Shown here: positions 36,748 through 46,764 of the stretch, piece after piece
How positions within the stretch are numbered: position 1 is the stretch's first letter
Layout: each line of letters starts with the position of its first letter
Origin: Indolivaga capnocytophagoides DSM 22835
Lineage (GTDB): Bacteria; Bacteroidota; Bacteroidia; Bacteroidales; Dysgonomonadaceae
Direction of reading: 5' to 3'
NCBI RefSeq assembly: GCF_000426485.1
Contig: NZ_AUFL01000019.1
Location: 39,024 to 103,023 of the forward strand
DNA length: 64,000 bases
Notes under the pieces: generated by a model
Databases searched by the model: none
What the model was told of the DNA's origin: nothing
The model's input: only the letters and a program-made list of their open reading frames with translations
Translations under genes and position numbers: made by a program

Positions 36748-37344
36748 ATGGTAGACTTTTTGAAAAAGATAACAACTAACATATATGTCAGGAATGTCTT
36801 ATTAATGCTTATCCTGGCTGTTATATTGATTGCGATAACTTTATTTTGCCTGAATAAATATACACGCCATAATGAGTCGATAGAAGTGCCGGATTTAAAA
36901 GGGCTTCAGGTTCAGGATGCAGCATCTATTATTGCATCGTCGAGCCTTCGCTATGAGGTAGTAGACTCTGTGTATAATCAGGATGGTGTACCCGGTGCGA
37001 TCGTTGAACAGATTCCTCTCGGAAAATCACATGTGAAAGAAGGACGAACCATATATCTTACTGTGCAGGCGAAAAGTGAACAGCTTGTTTCTATGCCTGA
37101 TCTGGAAGATGCTTCGCTGAGGCAGGCTGAGGCGTTGCTTAAAGCATTAGGCTTTAGTCGGATAAATATAGAAAAAGTTCCTTCTCAGTATCAGGATCTT
37201 GTTTTTGGAGTAGCTTATAGAGGAGTAACCGTTAAAGCAGGTCAAAAAATACCTAAAAACTCAGTGCTTACCCTTAGGGTCGGAGATGGAGGTGTATCAG
37301 CAGATAGTACCGAAATAGATACTACAACGACTGAAATATATTAA
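36748..37344 (+). CDS. PASTA-domain membrane protein
   Basis: A 198-residue protein with one transmembrane helix (about 17-38) and two periplasmic PASTA repeats (about 44-105 from IEVPDLKGLQVQDA; about 110-180 from VSMPDLEDASLRQA). PASTA domains bind peptidoglycan or beta-lactams in Ser/Thr kinases and PBPs, but no kinase or transpeptidase domain is attached here. Its stop overlaps the next start by one base. With ddl two genes on, a cell-wall role is plausible. Confidence 0.88.
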   Translation: MVDFLKKITTNIYVRNVLLMLILAVILIAITLFCLNKYTRHNESIEVPDLKGLQVQDAASIIASSSLRYEVVDSVYNQDGVPGAIVEQIPLGKSHVKEGRTIYLTVQAKSEQLVSMPDLEDASLRQAEALLKALGFSRINIEKVPSQYQDLVFGVAYRGVTVKAGQKIPKNSVLTLRVGDGGVSADSTEIDTTTTEIY

Positions 37345-38408
37345 TGATGATCGATCCTAACGAAGAAATAGATGATCTTCTTGATGAAGATCAAGATGAA
37401 TCGGCATCTGAACAATACGAACATTACCGGTTTGTAGCCGATAAAGGACAGAGTTTACTACGAGTAGATAAATTTATAACTTGCCGCATAGAAGGCATTT
37501 CGAGAAACAGGATACAGTGTGCTGCCGATGCTGGATGTATTCTTGCCAACGGTGTTGCTGTAAAATCTAATTATAAGGTGAAGCCAAACGATGTGATAAC
37601 CATCGTGATGGATAGACCGAAGCGTGAACTCGAAATTATTCCCGAAGATTTACCCCTTGATATAGTTTATGAAGATAATGACTTGATGGTCATTAATAAA
37701 CAGCCCGGATTGGTCGTACACCCGGGACACGGAAATTATACAGGCACTCTTGTAAATGCGATAGCATATCATCTGAAAGATACGCCAGAATACGACGCTA
37801 AAGATCCTCGATTGGGACTGGTACACCGTATTGATAAAGATACATCGGGATTATTGGTCATTGCTAAAAATCCGAATGCAAAGGCTCATCTTTCAGCCCA
37901 GTTTTTCAATAAAACTACAAAACGGGAGTATGTTGCTGTAGTATGGGGGGCTGTCGAAGAGGATAAAGGCCGTATAGAAGGAAATATCGGGAGAAGTGTG
38001 AAAGACCGTTTGCAAATGACGGTTTTTGAAGATGGAAAGCATGGTAAACCGGCGGTGACTAACTACGAGGTCATAGAACGGCTTGGGTATGTATCGGTGG
38101 TGAAGTGCAGACTCGAAACAGGACGCACGCATCAAATACGTGTTCATATGAAACACATAGGACATGTTTTGTTTAACGATGCTCGCTATGGTGGTGATCA
38201 GATATTGAAAGGTACGACTTTTACTAAATATAAGCAGTTTGTCCAAAACTGTTTTAATATATGTCCGAGACAAGCATTGCATGCCCGTAGTTTAGGATTT
38301 GTACATCCTTCGACCGGAGAAGAAATGCTCTTCGAAAGTCCTGTGCCTGCAGATATGCAGCAATTAATAGAGAAGTGGAGAGGATACATCTCCAGCCGTG
38401 ATTTTTGA
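37344..38408 (+). CDS. RluA/RluD-family 23S rRNA pseudouridine synthase
   Basis: A 354-residue RNA-modifying enzyme. An acidic N-terminal tail (about 1-25) is followed by an S4 RNA-binding domain (about 35-95) and the catalytic domain with the active-site Asp in LVHRIDKDTSGLL. HQIRVHMKHIGH and a final region LGFVHPSTGEEMLFESP are typical of RluD. It is translationally coupled to the PASTA gene by overlapping stop and start. Confidence 0.93.
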   Translation: MMIDPNEEIDDLLDEDQDESASEQYEHYRFVADKGQSLLRVDKFITCRIEGISRNRIQCAADAGCILANGVAVKSNYKVKPNDVITIVMDRPKRELEIIPEDLPLDIVYEDNDLMVINKQPGLVVHPGHGNYTGTLVNAIAYHLKDTPEYDAKDPRLGLVHRIDKDTSGLLVIAKNPNAKAHLSAQFFNKTTKREYVAVVWGAVEEDKGRIEGNIGRSVKDRLQMTVFEDGKHGKPAVTNYEVIERLGYVSVVKCRLETGRTHQIRVHMKHIGHVLFNDARYGGDQILKGTTFTKYKQFVQNCFNICPRQALHARSLGFVHPSTGEEMLFESPVPADMQQLIEKWRGYISSRDF

Positions 38409-38415
38409 AATAAAT

Positions 38416-38592
38416 TAAGTAAGAGAAAGTACTTAATGATATGTTTTTTAGCGATAACAGGCTGTTGTTATGCCTGTAAAGGTGATAAATCTAAAAAACA
38501 AGAGGCTTTAATATTAATTAGAAAATTGTCGGGGTATAACATTCAGTTGTGTTTATACCTGTCAAATATAACAAATAGGTCTGAGACCTTAG
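38416..38592 (+). repeat. dispersed repeat, copy R3, expanded
   Basis: The left part (TAAGTAAGAGAAAGTACTTA to AAAGGTGATAAAT) matches the family, with the Cys-rich frame MICFLAITGCCYACKGDK. About 80 bp of extra AT-rich DNA precedes the right end AAATAGGTCTGAGACCTTA, whose palindrome (38578-38588) is perfect. It ends 16 bases before ddl. Confidence 0.7.
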
Positions 38593-38604
38593 TATCAACA
38601 GAGC

Positions 38605-39588
38605 ATGAAAAAAAATATCGCAATTGTATGGGGCGGCTACTCGTCCGAAAGTGTAGTTTCGGAAAAGAGCATGCAAGGTATTTATTCTTTTATGGATAAA
38701 AACCGCTATGATATTTATAAAGTAAAAATAGCAAGAGATAGCTGGACAGCTGAGATCGACGGGCAGGAATGCCTTGTTGATAAGAATGATTTTACGATAC
38801 AAACTGCCGGAGGCAGAATCAAAATAGACTTTGCTTATATTACAATACATGGAACTCCCGGAGAAGACGGACATCTTCAGGGTTATCTCGATATGTTGAA
38901 TGTTCCTTATTCGACATGTGGAATGATGGCTTCGGCGATAACTTTCAATAAGTTTGTTTGCAATAATTTTCTTAAAAACTTTGGATTCAATGTTGCGAAA
39001 TCAGTATATTTAAGCAGAGAAACAAAATACGATATCGCTGAAATAATCGATTATCTGAATCTTCCTGTGTTTGTTAAACCCAATACAGGCGGATCGAGTT
39101 TTGCTACAACCAAAGTTAAATCTCGAGAAGATATGCAAAGTGCCATCGATTCGGCATTTGGAGAAGCATCGGATGTGATTATCGAAAGCTTTATCAGCGG
39201 CAGGGAAGTCACATGCGGCTGTTATAAAACAAAAGAAAGAGTTGTATTACTTCCATTGACGGAAGTAGTGACTCAGAATGAGTTTTTTGATTATAATGCA
39301 AAATATATGGGACAGGTGGAAGAGATAACTCCCGCCCGATTACCCGAAGAAATAACTTCCCGTATACAGGCTTTGACATCGAAGATTTACGATCTGGTAG
39401 ATGCTAAAGGTATAATCAGGGCAGACTTTATTATATCAGATGGAACACCGTATTTATTAGAGGTCAATACAACTCCGGGAATGACTGCAACCAGTTTTAT
39501 CCCTCAACAGGTAAAAGCCGCAGGTATGAATATGGCGGATGTATTGTCTGAGATAATTGAAAATGAATATCTTAAAAACGCAAAATAA
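38605..39588 (+). CDS. ddl: D-alanine-D-alanine ligase
   Basis: Joins two D-Ala for the peptidoglycan stem peptide using ATP. The 327-residue ATP-grasp enzyme has the N-terminal WGGYSSESVVS, the HGTPGEDG substrate loop, the FVKPNTGGSSFATTKV ATP loop and the metal-binding end LLEVNTTPGMTATSFIPQQ. It begins after repeat R3 and is 3 bp before the acyltransferase gene. Confidence 0.96.
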   Translation: MKKNIAIVWGGYSSESVVSEKSMQGIYSFMDKNRYDIYKVKIARDSWTAEIDGQECLVDKNDFTIQTAGGRIKIDFAYITIHGTPGEDGHLQGYLDMLNVPYSTCGMMASAITFNKFVCNNFLKNFGFNVAKSVYLSRETKYDIAEIIDYLNLPVFVKPNTGGSSFATTKVKSREDMQSAIDSAFGEASDVIIESFISGREVTCGCYKTKERVVLLPLTEVVTQNEFFDYNAKYMGQVEEITPARLPEEITSRIQALTSKIYDLVDAKGIIRADFIISDGTPYLLEVNTTPGMTATSFIPQQVKAAGMNMADVLSEIIENEYLKNAK

Positions 39589-39591
39589 TTT

Positions 39592-40746
39592 ATGAGTAGC
39601 GACAGGTTCAGCGACATAGCACCGTTGGAAGATGATCAGGTAAAAAGCACTATTCAGGAATTACTCGTTGATCCTGGATTTCTTCATGCCGTAAAGTACA
39701 TCCTGCCTGATGTGAACTGGGAGGAGTTTTCGGCTGAAATGTCTAAGTATAATACTAAATTCGACTTTCAATCTCAAATGATCGCCCCAACTGTATGGGG
39801 GCTGACCAAAAGAACTGCGACTTCGGTCGAAAGTTCAGGTTGGGAAAATATCAGCAGGGATAGGTCGCACCTATTTATATCGAATCACAGAGATATTATT
39901 CTGGACGCCGGAATACTCAATATTTCATTGAATTCAAAAGGTCTGGAAACAACAGAGATTGCTATTGGAGATAATCTGCTGATACATCCATGGATAGAAA
40001 AACTGGTGAAACTAAATAAAAGTTTTCTTGTAAAGAGAGGAGTGTCTGTACGGCAGATGCTTGAGGTTTCTAAGCACATGTCGGAATATATCCACTATAC
40101 TATAAACGAAAAGAAAGAGTCTGTATGGCTTGCCCAAAGGGAAGGTAGAGCAAAGGACTCTAATGACCGTACTCAGGAAAGCCTGCTCAAAATGTTAGCC
40201 TTGTGGCCGGAGACCGGATGTTTTGTTGATCGTATTAAGGAATTGAATATTATACCGATGTCTATATCGTATGAGTTCGATCCATGTGATTACCTGAAGG
40301 CAAAAGAATTTCAGTTGAAAAGAGATAATCCCGAATATAAAAAAGCTCAGATAGATGATCTCCGTAATATGGAAATCGGGCTGCTTGGCTTCAAGGGGAA
40401 TATCCATTTTAGATTCGGACGGGTAATCAACGATAAACTTGATCCAATAAAAGAGCTGGAAAAAAAAGAGCAGACATCTGCTGTTGCTCATGTTATTGAC
40501 AGAGAGATACATCTCAATTATGAATTTTTTCCTTGTAATTATATTGCTTTTGACTTATTGAACCAGACCGATCGATTTATTGAAAAATATAATGATGATC
40601 AAAAGGCTGATTTCGAAAACTATCTGGCAAAACAGATGAATAAAATAGATTTGGAAAATAAGGATATACCATTCCTGAGGTTAAAGCTTCTGGAAATGTA
40701 CTCCAATACCCTTAAGAACTATCTTATAGCAAAAGGAGAAGAATAA
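39592..40746 (+). CDS. PlsC-like glycerol-phosphate acyltransferase
   Basis: A 384-residue protein of the lysophosphatidate acyltransferase superfamily. The NHRD motif (FISNHRDIILDAG, about 100-112) and an EGR motif (LAQREGRAKDSNDRTQESLL) match acyltransferase blocks I and III, although the classic HX4D spacing is altered to H-R-D. It probably acylates a phospholipid precursor. It is co-transcribed with ddl (3 bp). Confidence 0.8.
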   Translation: MSSDRFSDIAPLEDDQVKSTIQELLVDPGFLHAVKYILPDVNWEEFSAEMSKYNTKFDFQSQMIAPTVWGLTKRTATSVESSGWENISRDRSHLFISNHRDIILDAGILNISLNSKGLETTEIAIGDNLLIHPWIEKLVKLNKSFLVKRGVSVRQMLEVSKHMSEYIHYTINEKKESVWLAQREGRAKDSNDRTQESLLKMLALWPETGCFVDRIKELNIIPMSISYEFDPCDYLKAKEFQLKRDNPEYKKAQIDDLRNMEIGLLGFKGNIHFRFGRVINDKLDPIKELEKKEQTSAVAHVIDREIHLNYEFFPCNYIAFDLLNQTDRFIEKYNDDQKADFENYLAKQMNKIDLENKDIPFLRLKLLEMYSNTLKNYLIAKGEE

Positions 40747-40766
40747 AATTTTTTATATTTAAAGTT

Positions 40767-40800
40767 AAAGAAAGAGCAGATTCTGTTCTTTCTTTTTATT
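40767..40800 (+). terminator. terminator after acyltransferase
   Basis: AAAGAAAGAGCAG pairs with CTGTTCTTTCTTT across a 3-nt loop with one G-U, then T-rich sequence. Confidence 0.82.
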
Positions 40801-40876
40801 TTTGCATAAGTGGTATGATAACTCCTGACCGTATAAAGACGGAATTGCACTTTTTTACAGAATTAAACATCAGTCT

Positions 40877-41458
40877 ATGTCGAAATTATTTAAAACAATT
40901 GTTCTAATTATATCTATCAGTTTGCTCGCGACAGAAGCATATTCGCAGGATTTACTGCAGAATGAAAAATTCAGTTATGTGCCGACATTCGAAGGTAAAG
41001 TGATTTTTCTCAAGGAAATCCCATTAAAATATTCTAATCAGAATAACAGCTATCTGCACCTGAAAGAGTGGTGTAAAATGAATTACGCTTCTGATCCTCT
41101 GATCTCCAATATCAGGTATGATAATACGAATAAAGAGATTGTGATACGGTCGAAAATAGAATTGCTTTTACCTCCAAACGCAAAGAATGTGAGAGAGAAG
41201 GTAATGATGACATATCATTTCAATACATTTATTTTTGACAGTAAGTGTATCTTGGAAATAAAAGATATTTCATATGTGCTGCCTCACGAGAAGAAAGCAG
41301 TGAAAGCCGAATCGTTAATTACAGATAGGACACTTGCGATTAGTGATGACAAACACGAAATCAGAGCGAATGTCAAAAAAAGTACACTGTACTTTCTGAA
41401 TGAACTTGCCGATAATATTGAAATTGCGGTGAATAACCCGGCAATCCTCGCAAAGTAG
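40877..41458 (+). CDS. DUF4468-like exported protein
   Basis: A 193-residue protein with a signal peptide (about 1-23, ending EAYSQ). The body has alternating charged and aliphatic segments without a known catalytic motif and resembles the DUF4468 (TBP-like fold) family of Bacteroidetes. Its function is unknown. It converges on rnhB, with stops one base apart and no terminator between. Confidence 0.7.
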   Translation: MSKLFKTIVLIISISLLATEAYSQDLLQNEKFSYVPTFEGKVIFLKEIPLKYSNQNNSYLHLKEWCKMNYASDPLISNIRYDNTNKEIVIRSKIELLLPPNAKNVREKVMMTYHFNTFIFDSKCILEIKDISYVLPHEKKAVKAESLITDRTLAISDDKHEIRANVKKSTLYFLNELADNIEIAVNNPAILAK

Positions 41459-41459
41459 G

Positions 41460-42059
41460 CTAAAAATCCAATGAGAGCTGTTTGTTGAGTAGAGTAAATG
41501 TCATCCGGTGATAAGGTGTTACCCCGAATTGCTCTATTGCTTTCCTGTGCTTTATGGTAGGGTAGCCTTTATTGCTGTCCCAGCCGTAGGCCGGATATTC
41601 GTTATGCAGATTTAACATAAAATCATCACGGTATGTTTTTGCAAGTATAGATGCTGCGGCTATTGGGAGATATTTCCCGTCACCTTTGATGATACATGTG
41701 TGATTGATTTCTTTGTATTTTTTAAATCTATTGCCATCTATTAAGAGGCTTTCGGGTATAATGGATAACTGGTCGAGAGCTCTGTGCATTGCCAGAAAAG
41801 AGGCATTCAGTATATTGATTTTGTCAATTTCCGTCTGATCGACAATGCCTACAGCCCAAGCCACAGCTTCTTTTTCGATAATAGAGCGAAGTTCGTACCT
41901 TTCTTTTTCTTTTACTTGTTTCGAATCGTTCAATAGATCGCAACGAAAATCTTTAGGCAAAATAACAGCGGCAGCAAATACCGGACCTGCAAGACATCCT
42001 CTTCCGGCTTCATCGCAGCCGGCTTCTACTTGCTCCGGATTAAGGCAAAGTTCAAGCAT
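41460..42059 (-). CDS. rnhB: ribonuclease HII
   Basis: Cleaves the RNA strand of RNA-DNA hybrids and single ribonucleotides in DNA. The start [21 protein letters not shown] was chosen because it gives the usual 199 residues. The 23 upstream codons of the same frame run into repeat copy R4. The catalytic acids lie in [15 protein letters not shown] and [11 protein letters not shown]. Confidence 0.93.
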   Translation of the reverse strand: MLELCLNPEQVEAGCDEAGRGCLAGPVFAAAVILPKDFRCDLLNDSKQVKEKERYELRSIIEKEAVAWAVGIVDQTEIDKINILNASFLAMHRALDQLSIIPESLLIDGNRFKKYKEINHTCIIKGDGKYLPIAAASILAKTYRDDFMLNLHNEYPAYGWDSNKGYPTIKHRKAIEQFGVTPYHRMTFTLLNKQLSLDF

Positions 42060-42103
42060 TGTTTGTCTTTTTATTCCATACTGTGGGCTTGGATAATCTC
42101 CAA

Positions 42104-42196
42104 AGTAACAGTAAGTATTTAATGTCATGTTTTAAAGTAATAACCGTCCTATTGGAGTTATACCTTGGTGTACAATAAATGGGTCTGAGACCTTAA
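42104..42196 (+). repeat. dispersed ~90-bp repeat, copy R4
   Basis: AGTAACAGTAAGTATTTAATG to GGTCTGAGACCTTAA. The palindrome (42182-42192) is perfect; the Cys-rich frame is degraded ([18 protein letters not shown]). It lies 290 bp upstream of purB and opposite to rnhB. Confidence 0.75.
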
Positions 42197-42303
42197 TCTC
42201 TTGATTTTCTTTCAAAATTAGAAAATTTGCATCAAAATCACGAATTGTAGCATATTTAATGAATATTTTGTTATTATCACTGTAAATTATTAATTTAAAA
42301 AAC

Positions 42304-42311
42304 TACCTTTG
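42304..42311 (+). promoter_or_regulatory. -7 box upstream of purB
   Basis: TACCTTTG, an exact TAnnTTTG match. The -33 region is weak. Confidence 0.45.
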
Positions 42312-42484
42312 TTAGGGTTAAGGCTTTAGCCTTGTTTGTTAGTGAAATTTGTATGACAATAATTGGTTATTAAGCCATTAAACGACTGAATAATTTCAGC
42401 CTGTTAGTTAATTAGGAAGTAATAAAACACATAATCACAAGTATTGAACTTGTTTTATATTGAATAGATAAATATTTATCCATC

Positions 42485-43828
42485 ATGAAATTAGATACCC
42501 TAACAGCCATCAGCCCGATTGATGGACGTTATCGTAATAAGACTGAGGAACTGGCCGATTACTTTTCGGAATATGCATTGATAAAATATCGGGTACATGT
42601 CGAAGTGGAATATTTCATCGCTTTATGCGAATTGCCATTGCCCCAGCTCCAGGATATAGATAAAAACGTATTTCCAGAATTACGTAAAATAGTCAGCGGC
42701 TTTTCGGAAGAAGATGCAACCCATATCAAGGAAATAGAAAGTATAACAAACCATGATGTAAAAGCTGTCGAATATTTCATTAAGGAAAAGTTTGACGTTT
42801 TGAAATTGGAAAAGTATAAGGAGTTCATTCATTTTGGTTTAACTTCGCAAGATATAAATAATACATCCATTCCTTTATCGTTGAAAGACGGATTGAACAA
42901 AGTGTATTATCCGTTGTTAAAAGAATTGATAGAACATTTAAGATCTCGTGCCGAAGAATGGTCGGATGTTTCGATGTTGGCAAAAACGCATGGGCAGCCT
43001 GCATCCCCGACTCGCTTAGGTAAAGAGATTATGGTATTTGTAAGTAGGTTAGAGAACCAACTGCAACAATTGCAGACAATTCCTTTTACTGCAAAATTCG
43101 GAGGAGCAACGGGTAATTATAATGCCCATAATGTTGCTTATCCGGCATATAACTGGAAAGAATTCGGTTCGAAGTTTACTTCTGAGAAATTAGGATTGGT
43201 CAGGGAAGAATATACAACACAGATATCTAACTATGATAATCTAGCTGCAATTTTTGACGGACTGAAAAGAATCAACACGATAATCATTGATTTGGATCGG
43301 GATTTTTGGCAGTATATTTCGATGGAGTACTTTAAGCAGAAGATCAAAGCCGGAGAAATAGGCTCGTCAGCAATGCCCCACAAAGTTAACCCGATAGACT
43401 TCGAAAATGCAGAAGGGAACTTAGGTATTGCCAACGCTATTCTAGAGCATTTATCATCCAAATTACCGATATCCCGATTGCAAAGAGATCTGACTGATTC
43501 AACAGTTTTGAGAAATGTAGGTGTACCCGTGGGGCACATTGTCATCTCATTGCAAAGCACATTGAAAGGATTGGGTAAATTGCTCCTGAATAAGGATGCT
43601 TTGGAACGAGACCTTGAGCATAATTGGGCAGTGGTAGCAGAAGCTATTCAGACTATTCTTCGCAGAGAAGGATATCCTAAGCCTTATGAAGCCCTGAAGG
43701 AATTGACCCGAACTAACGAAGCTATAACAGCTAAGTCTATCGAGAATTTTATCAATGGATTATCTGTTACTGAATCCGTTAAAGAAGAATTAAAGAAAAT
43801 TACGCCTCAGACCTATACGGGAGTATAA
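42485..43828 (+). CDS. purB: adenylosuccinate lyase
   Basis: Catalyses two fumarate-releasing steps of purine synthesis (SAICAR to AICAR; adenylosuccinate to AMP). The 447 residues contain LTAISPIDGRYR at the start, THGQPASPTRLGKE and the superfamily signature GSSAMPHKVNPIDFENAEGN with the flexible catalytic-loop Ser. It is preceded by a long leader and a repeat copy. Confidence 0.97.
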   Translation: MKLDTLTAISPIDGRYRNKTEELADYFSEYALIKYRVHVEVEYFIALCELPLPQLQDIDKNVFPELRKIVSGFSEEDATHIKEIESITNHDVKAVEYFIKEKFDVLKLEKYKEFIHFGLTSQDINNTSIPLSLKDGLNKVYYPLLKELIEHLRSRAEEWSDVSMLAKTHGQPASPTRLGKEIMVFVSRLENQLQQLQTIPFTAKFGGATGNYNAHNVAYPAYNWKEFGSKFTSEKLGLVREEYTTQISNYDNLAAIFDGLKRINTIIIDLDRDFWQYISMEYFKQKIKAGEIGSSAMPHKVNPIDFENAEGNLGIANAILEHLSSKLPISRLQRDLTDSTVLRNVGVPVGHIVISLQSTLKGLGKLLLNKDALERDLEHNWAVVAEAIQTILRREGYPKPYEALKELTRTNEAITAKSIENFINGLSVTESVKEELKKITPQTYTGV

Positions 43829-43891
43829 CACAACAATATAGCCGTGAGGTTATTTAAATAAATAATTTATAAAAACTAAATTTAACCAAAG

Positions 43892-45100
43892 ATGATTACA
43901 GACAGAGATAATGAACGCCGGGATGGTTATTCATCATCGAACAGACCATCTATCAACAAAAACAACCAAGGCGGCGAAATAAAGAAAAAACGCCCTCGTG
44001 TTGGTGATGCACGTCCGTCCCTTAACCGTGAGTATAACAATAGGGACAGTCGGGATAACCGCGATTCTCGTGATTATAACAGAGATAATCGTAGTGGAGG
44101 CTATAACTCTGATGACAGGAGATCGGGGTCTTACGGAAATAATTCGTACCAGTCTGGTGGAAGCCGTTCTATAAACAGATCGGGTAGCAACAGATCTGGA
44201 GGATACCAGTCCGGAGGATATCAATCAGGCGGAAGAGACAATAACAGGGATAACGATCGTCATCCTTATAATAACAGAGATCAGAGAGATAACCGTGGAG
44301 GCTCATTCCAAAGAAGGGATAATAATAAAGGACCGAAACAATTGGTGAAACCGGTTAAATATAAAGAAAATCTTGATCCCAGCACACCTATTCGTTTAAA
44401 CAAGTATCTGGCGAATGCCGGAGTATGTTCACGTCGTGAAGCAGACTCTTACATTACAGCCGGAGTTGTAAAAGTAAACGGAGAAGTTGTGTCTGAACTT
44501 GGAGCGAAGGTTACACGCGGAGATAGTATAACATTTCATGATCAACCCGTTCGTTTGGAAAGTAAGGTTTATGTATTATTGAATAAACCAAAAAATACAG
44601 TGACAACTTCAGATGATCCTCAAAACAGAAAGACTGTAATGGATTTGGTAAAAGGAGCATGTCCCGAACGTATTTATCCAGTTGGGCGTCTTGACAGAAA
44701 TACAACAGGTGTATTGCTTCTTACTAATGACGGAGATTTAGCATCTAAGCTGATGCATCCAAAATATGTGAAGAAAAAAATCTATCAGGTAAAGCTTGAC
44801 CGTGATGTTGCAATCGAGGATATGCAGGCTATAGCCGATGGTATAGATCTTGAAGATGGAGAAATCCATGCAGATTCTATAGCCTATGTTGCAGAAGATA
44901 TTTTGAACGAAGTAGGTATTGAAATCCACTCAGGACGTAACCGTATTGTTCGTCGTATATTCGAAAAACTAGGTTATCAGGTACAGAAACTCGATCGTGT
45001 TTACTTTGCCGGATTGACCAAAAAGAATATCCCGAGAGGACGCTGGAGGTATCTGACTGAATCTGAGGTGAACATGCTACGCATGGGTGCTTTTGAATAA
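43892..45100 (+). CDS. RsuA/RluB-family pseudouridine synthase with disordered N-terminus
   Basis: A 402-residue RNA pseudouridine synthase. The first ~150 residues are an Arg/Asp/Asn/Gly/Ser-rich region with short repeats (NRDSRDNRDSRD; SGGYQSGGYQSGG), probably RNA-binding and disordered. An S4 domain follows (about 168-215, RLNKYLANAGVCSRREAD), then the catalytic domain with the Asp in VGRLDRNTTGVLLLTNDGDLA. The target is probably 23S rRNA near position 2605. Confidence 0.9.
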   Translation: MITDRDNERRDGYSSSNRPSINKNNQGGEIKKKRPRVGDARPSLNREYNNRDSRDNRDSRDYNRDNRSGGYNSDDRRSGSYGNNSYQSGGSRSINRSGSNRSGGYQSGGYQSGGRDNNRDNDRHPYNNRDQRDNRGGSFQRRDNNKGPKQLVKPVKYKENLDPSTPIRLNKYLANAGVCSRREADSYITAGVVKVNGEVVSELGAKVTRGDSITFHDQPVRLESKVYVLLNKPKNTVTTSDDPQNRKTVMDLVKGACPERIYPVGRLDRNTTGVLLLTNDGDLASKLMHPKYVKKKIYQVKLDRDVAIEDMQAIADGIDLEDGEIHADSIAYVAEDILNEVGIEIHSGRNRIVRRIFEKLGYQVQKLDRVYFAGLTKKNIPRGRWRYLTESEVNMLRMGAFE

Positions 45101-45118
45101 TTACTGAGAAAATAGAAG

Positions 45119-45155
45119 AACAGTTAGTATAATTAATTTATACTAACTGTTTTAT
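45119..45155 (+). terminator. terminator after RluB-like gene
   Basis: AACAGTTAGTATA and TATACTAACTGTT pair perfectly (13 bp) across a 7-nt loop, followed by TTATT. Confidence 0.88.
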
Positions 45156-45214
45156 TCAGTTAAAGGAAATGCTATAAGATATACTTCTGGTTTATAAAAC
45201 CAAAGAAATAAAAA

Positions 45215-45225
45215 GGTCTGTGACC
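45215..45225 (+). repeat. GGTC-N3-GACC palindrome before asnS, copy a
   Basis: GGTCTGTGACC with flanking AAAA and TTATT. The centre base changes while the arms stay intact. Confidence 0.8.
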
Positions 45226-45255
45226 TTATTATATTTACGCTTACATTTAACAGAA

Positions 45256-45266
45256 GGTCTGTGACC
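45256..45266 (+). repeat. GGTC-N3-GACC palindrome before asnS, copy b
   Basis: GGTCTGTGACC again, 41 bp after copy a, followed by TTAAGAC; 22 bases before the asnS ATG. This is the only tandem pair in the window and both share the TGT centre. Confidence 0.8.
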
Positions 45267-45288
45267 TTAAGACAAACTAAAATTAGAA

Positions 45289-46683
45289 ATGGAAACAATT
45301 CGTAGGACAAAAATTTCGGATTTACCCCAATGTAAATTTGGAGATCAGGTGAGTGTTAAAGGATGGGTACGTACTCGTCGAGGCAATAAACAAGTAAGCT
45401 TCATCGCTCTTAATGACGGTTCTACTATTAATAATATTCAGATTGTTGCAGATATAGAAAAGTTTGGCGAAGACAATCTGAAACCTATTACCACAGGTGC
45501 ATGTATCCATGTTATCGGAAAATATGTAGAATCGCAGGGTAAAGGACAAAACGGAGAAATACAGGCAACCGAAATTGAAATATACGGAACAGCAGATGCA
45601 CAGGAATACCCTTTGCAGAAAAAAGGGCACTCTCTTGAATTTCTTCGTGAGATAGCACATTTACGTCCCAGAACAAATACATTCGGAGCCATTTTTCGTA
45701 TGCGTCACCATATGTCGTATGCTATTCATAAATATTTCAACGACCATGGCTTCTTTTATCTGCATACGCCAATAATTACGGCTTCCGATGCAGAAGGTGC
45801 AGGATCTATGTTTCAGGCTACAACTTTGGATTTTAATAATCTACCGAGAACAGAAGATGGTAAGATTGATTATAGTCAGGATTTTTTCGGACGTCAGACT
45901 AATATGACAGTATCGGGTCAGCTCGAAGGAGAATTGGGTGCAATGGCTTTGGGTGCGGTATATACTTTTGGCCCGACATTCAGAGCCGAAAATTCGAATA
46001 CTCCCCGACATTTGGCCGAATTCTGGATGATTGAACCGGAAGTTGCTTTTTATGATATTCATGATAATATGGATTTGGCTGAAGACTTCCTGAAATATCT
46101 GATTCGTTATGCTCTGGATAATTGTAAAGAGGATCTGGCATTCCTGAATGAAATGTATGATAAGGAATTGATTGAACGTCTTGAATTTGTTCTTTCAAAT
46201 GATTTTGTTCGTCTGACATATACCGAAGGTGTAAAAATTCTCGAAGAAAGCGGACATAAATTCGAATTCCCTGTATATTGGGGAGCAGACCTTCAGTCTG
46301 AGCATGAACGCTATCTAGTGGAAAAGCATTTCAAACGTCCTGTAATAATGACAGACTATCCTAAAGAGATCAAGTCTTTCTACATGAAACAGAATGAAGA
46401 TGGTAAAACAGTCAGAGGTATGGATGTTTTATTCCCTAAAATCGGTGAGATAATCGGAGGATCGGAACGTGAGGCTGATTATGACAAATTGATGGAAAGA
46501 ATTAAAGAGACAGGAATGAATACCGATCCTATTTGGTGGTATCTTGAAACCCGTAAATTCGGAACTGCTCCTCATGCCGGATTTGGATTGGGCTTTGAAC
46601 GATTAATGTTATTCGTTACAGGTATGCTTAATATCCGTGATGTTATACCATTCCCAAGAACACCTAAAAATGCAGAGTTTTAA
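45289..46683 (+). CDS. asnS: asparaginyl-tRNA synthetase
   Basis: Charges tRNA-Asn. The 464-residue class IIb synthetase has an N-terminal OB-fold anticodon domain (about 15-100, [22 protein letters not shown]), motif 2 around [22 protein letters not shown] and motif 3 [15 protein letters not shown]. It is preceded by two copies of the palindrome and converges with ppc at a shared terminator. Confidence 0.97.
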   Translation: METIRRTKISDLPQCKFGDQVSVKGWVRTRRGNKQVSFIALNDGSTINNIQIVADIEKFGEDNLKPITTGACIHVIGKYVESQGKGQNGEIQATEIEIYGTADAQEYPLQKKGHSLEFLREIAHLRPRTNTFGAIFRMRHHMSYAIHKYFNDHGFFYLHTPIITASDAEGAGSMFQATTLDFNNLPRTEDGKIDYSQDFFGRQTNMTVSGQLEGELGAMALGAVYTFGPTFRAENSNTPRHLAEFWMIEPEVAFYDIHDNMDLAEDFLKYLIRYALDNCKEDLAFLNEMYDKELIERLEFVLSNDFVRLTYTEGVKILEESGHKFEFPVYWGADLQSEHERYLVEKHFKRPVIMTDYPKEIKSFYMKQNEDGKTVRGMDVLFPKIGEIIGGSEREADYDKLMERIKETGMNTDPIWWYLETRKFGTAPHAGFGLGFERLMLFVTGMLNIRDVIPFPRTPKNAEF

Positions 46684-46708
46684 AATCGTAATAACCGATT
46701 TCATATAT

Positions 46709-46745
46709 ATAGGGGTTGGATCAAATGGATCCAGCCCCTATTATT
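46709..46745. terminator. bidirectional terminator, asnS / ppc
   Basis: ATAGGGGTTGGATC pairs with GATCCAGCCCCTAT (one G-U), 5-nt loop, with T-rich flanks on both sides. Confidence 0.85.
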
Positions 46746-46764
46746 TGTATAACATGGATATGTA

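Larger units (their letters stand above)
42060..42484. other. rnhB-purB divergent spacer
   Basis: It holds repeat copy R4 (42104-42196), a TACCTTTG -7 box (42304-42311) pointing at purB, and a leader of about 165 nt with a small AAGGC/GCCTT hairpin. No gene is visible in the remainder. Confidence 0.6.

Noticed and set aside
38436..38699. 87-codon plus-strand frame in repeat R3
   Set aside because: It overlaps the start of ddl out of frame and consists of repeat and AT-rich filler; only its first 18 codons match the repeat micro-ORF.
42060..42128. 23-codon N-terminal extension of rnhB
   Set aside because: It runs into repeat R4, and the family normally begins close to the [10 protein letters not shown] motif.
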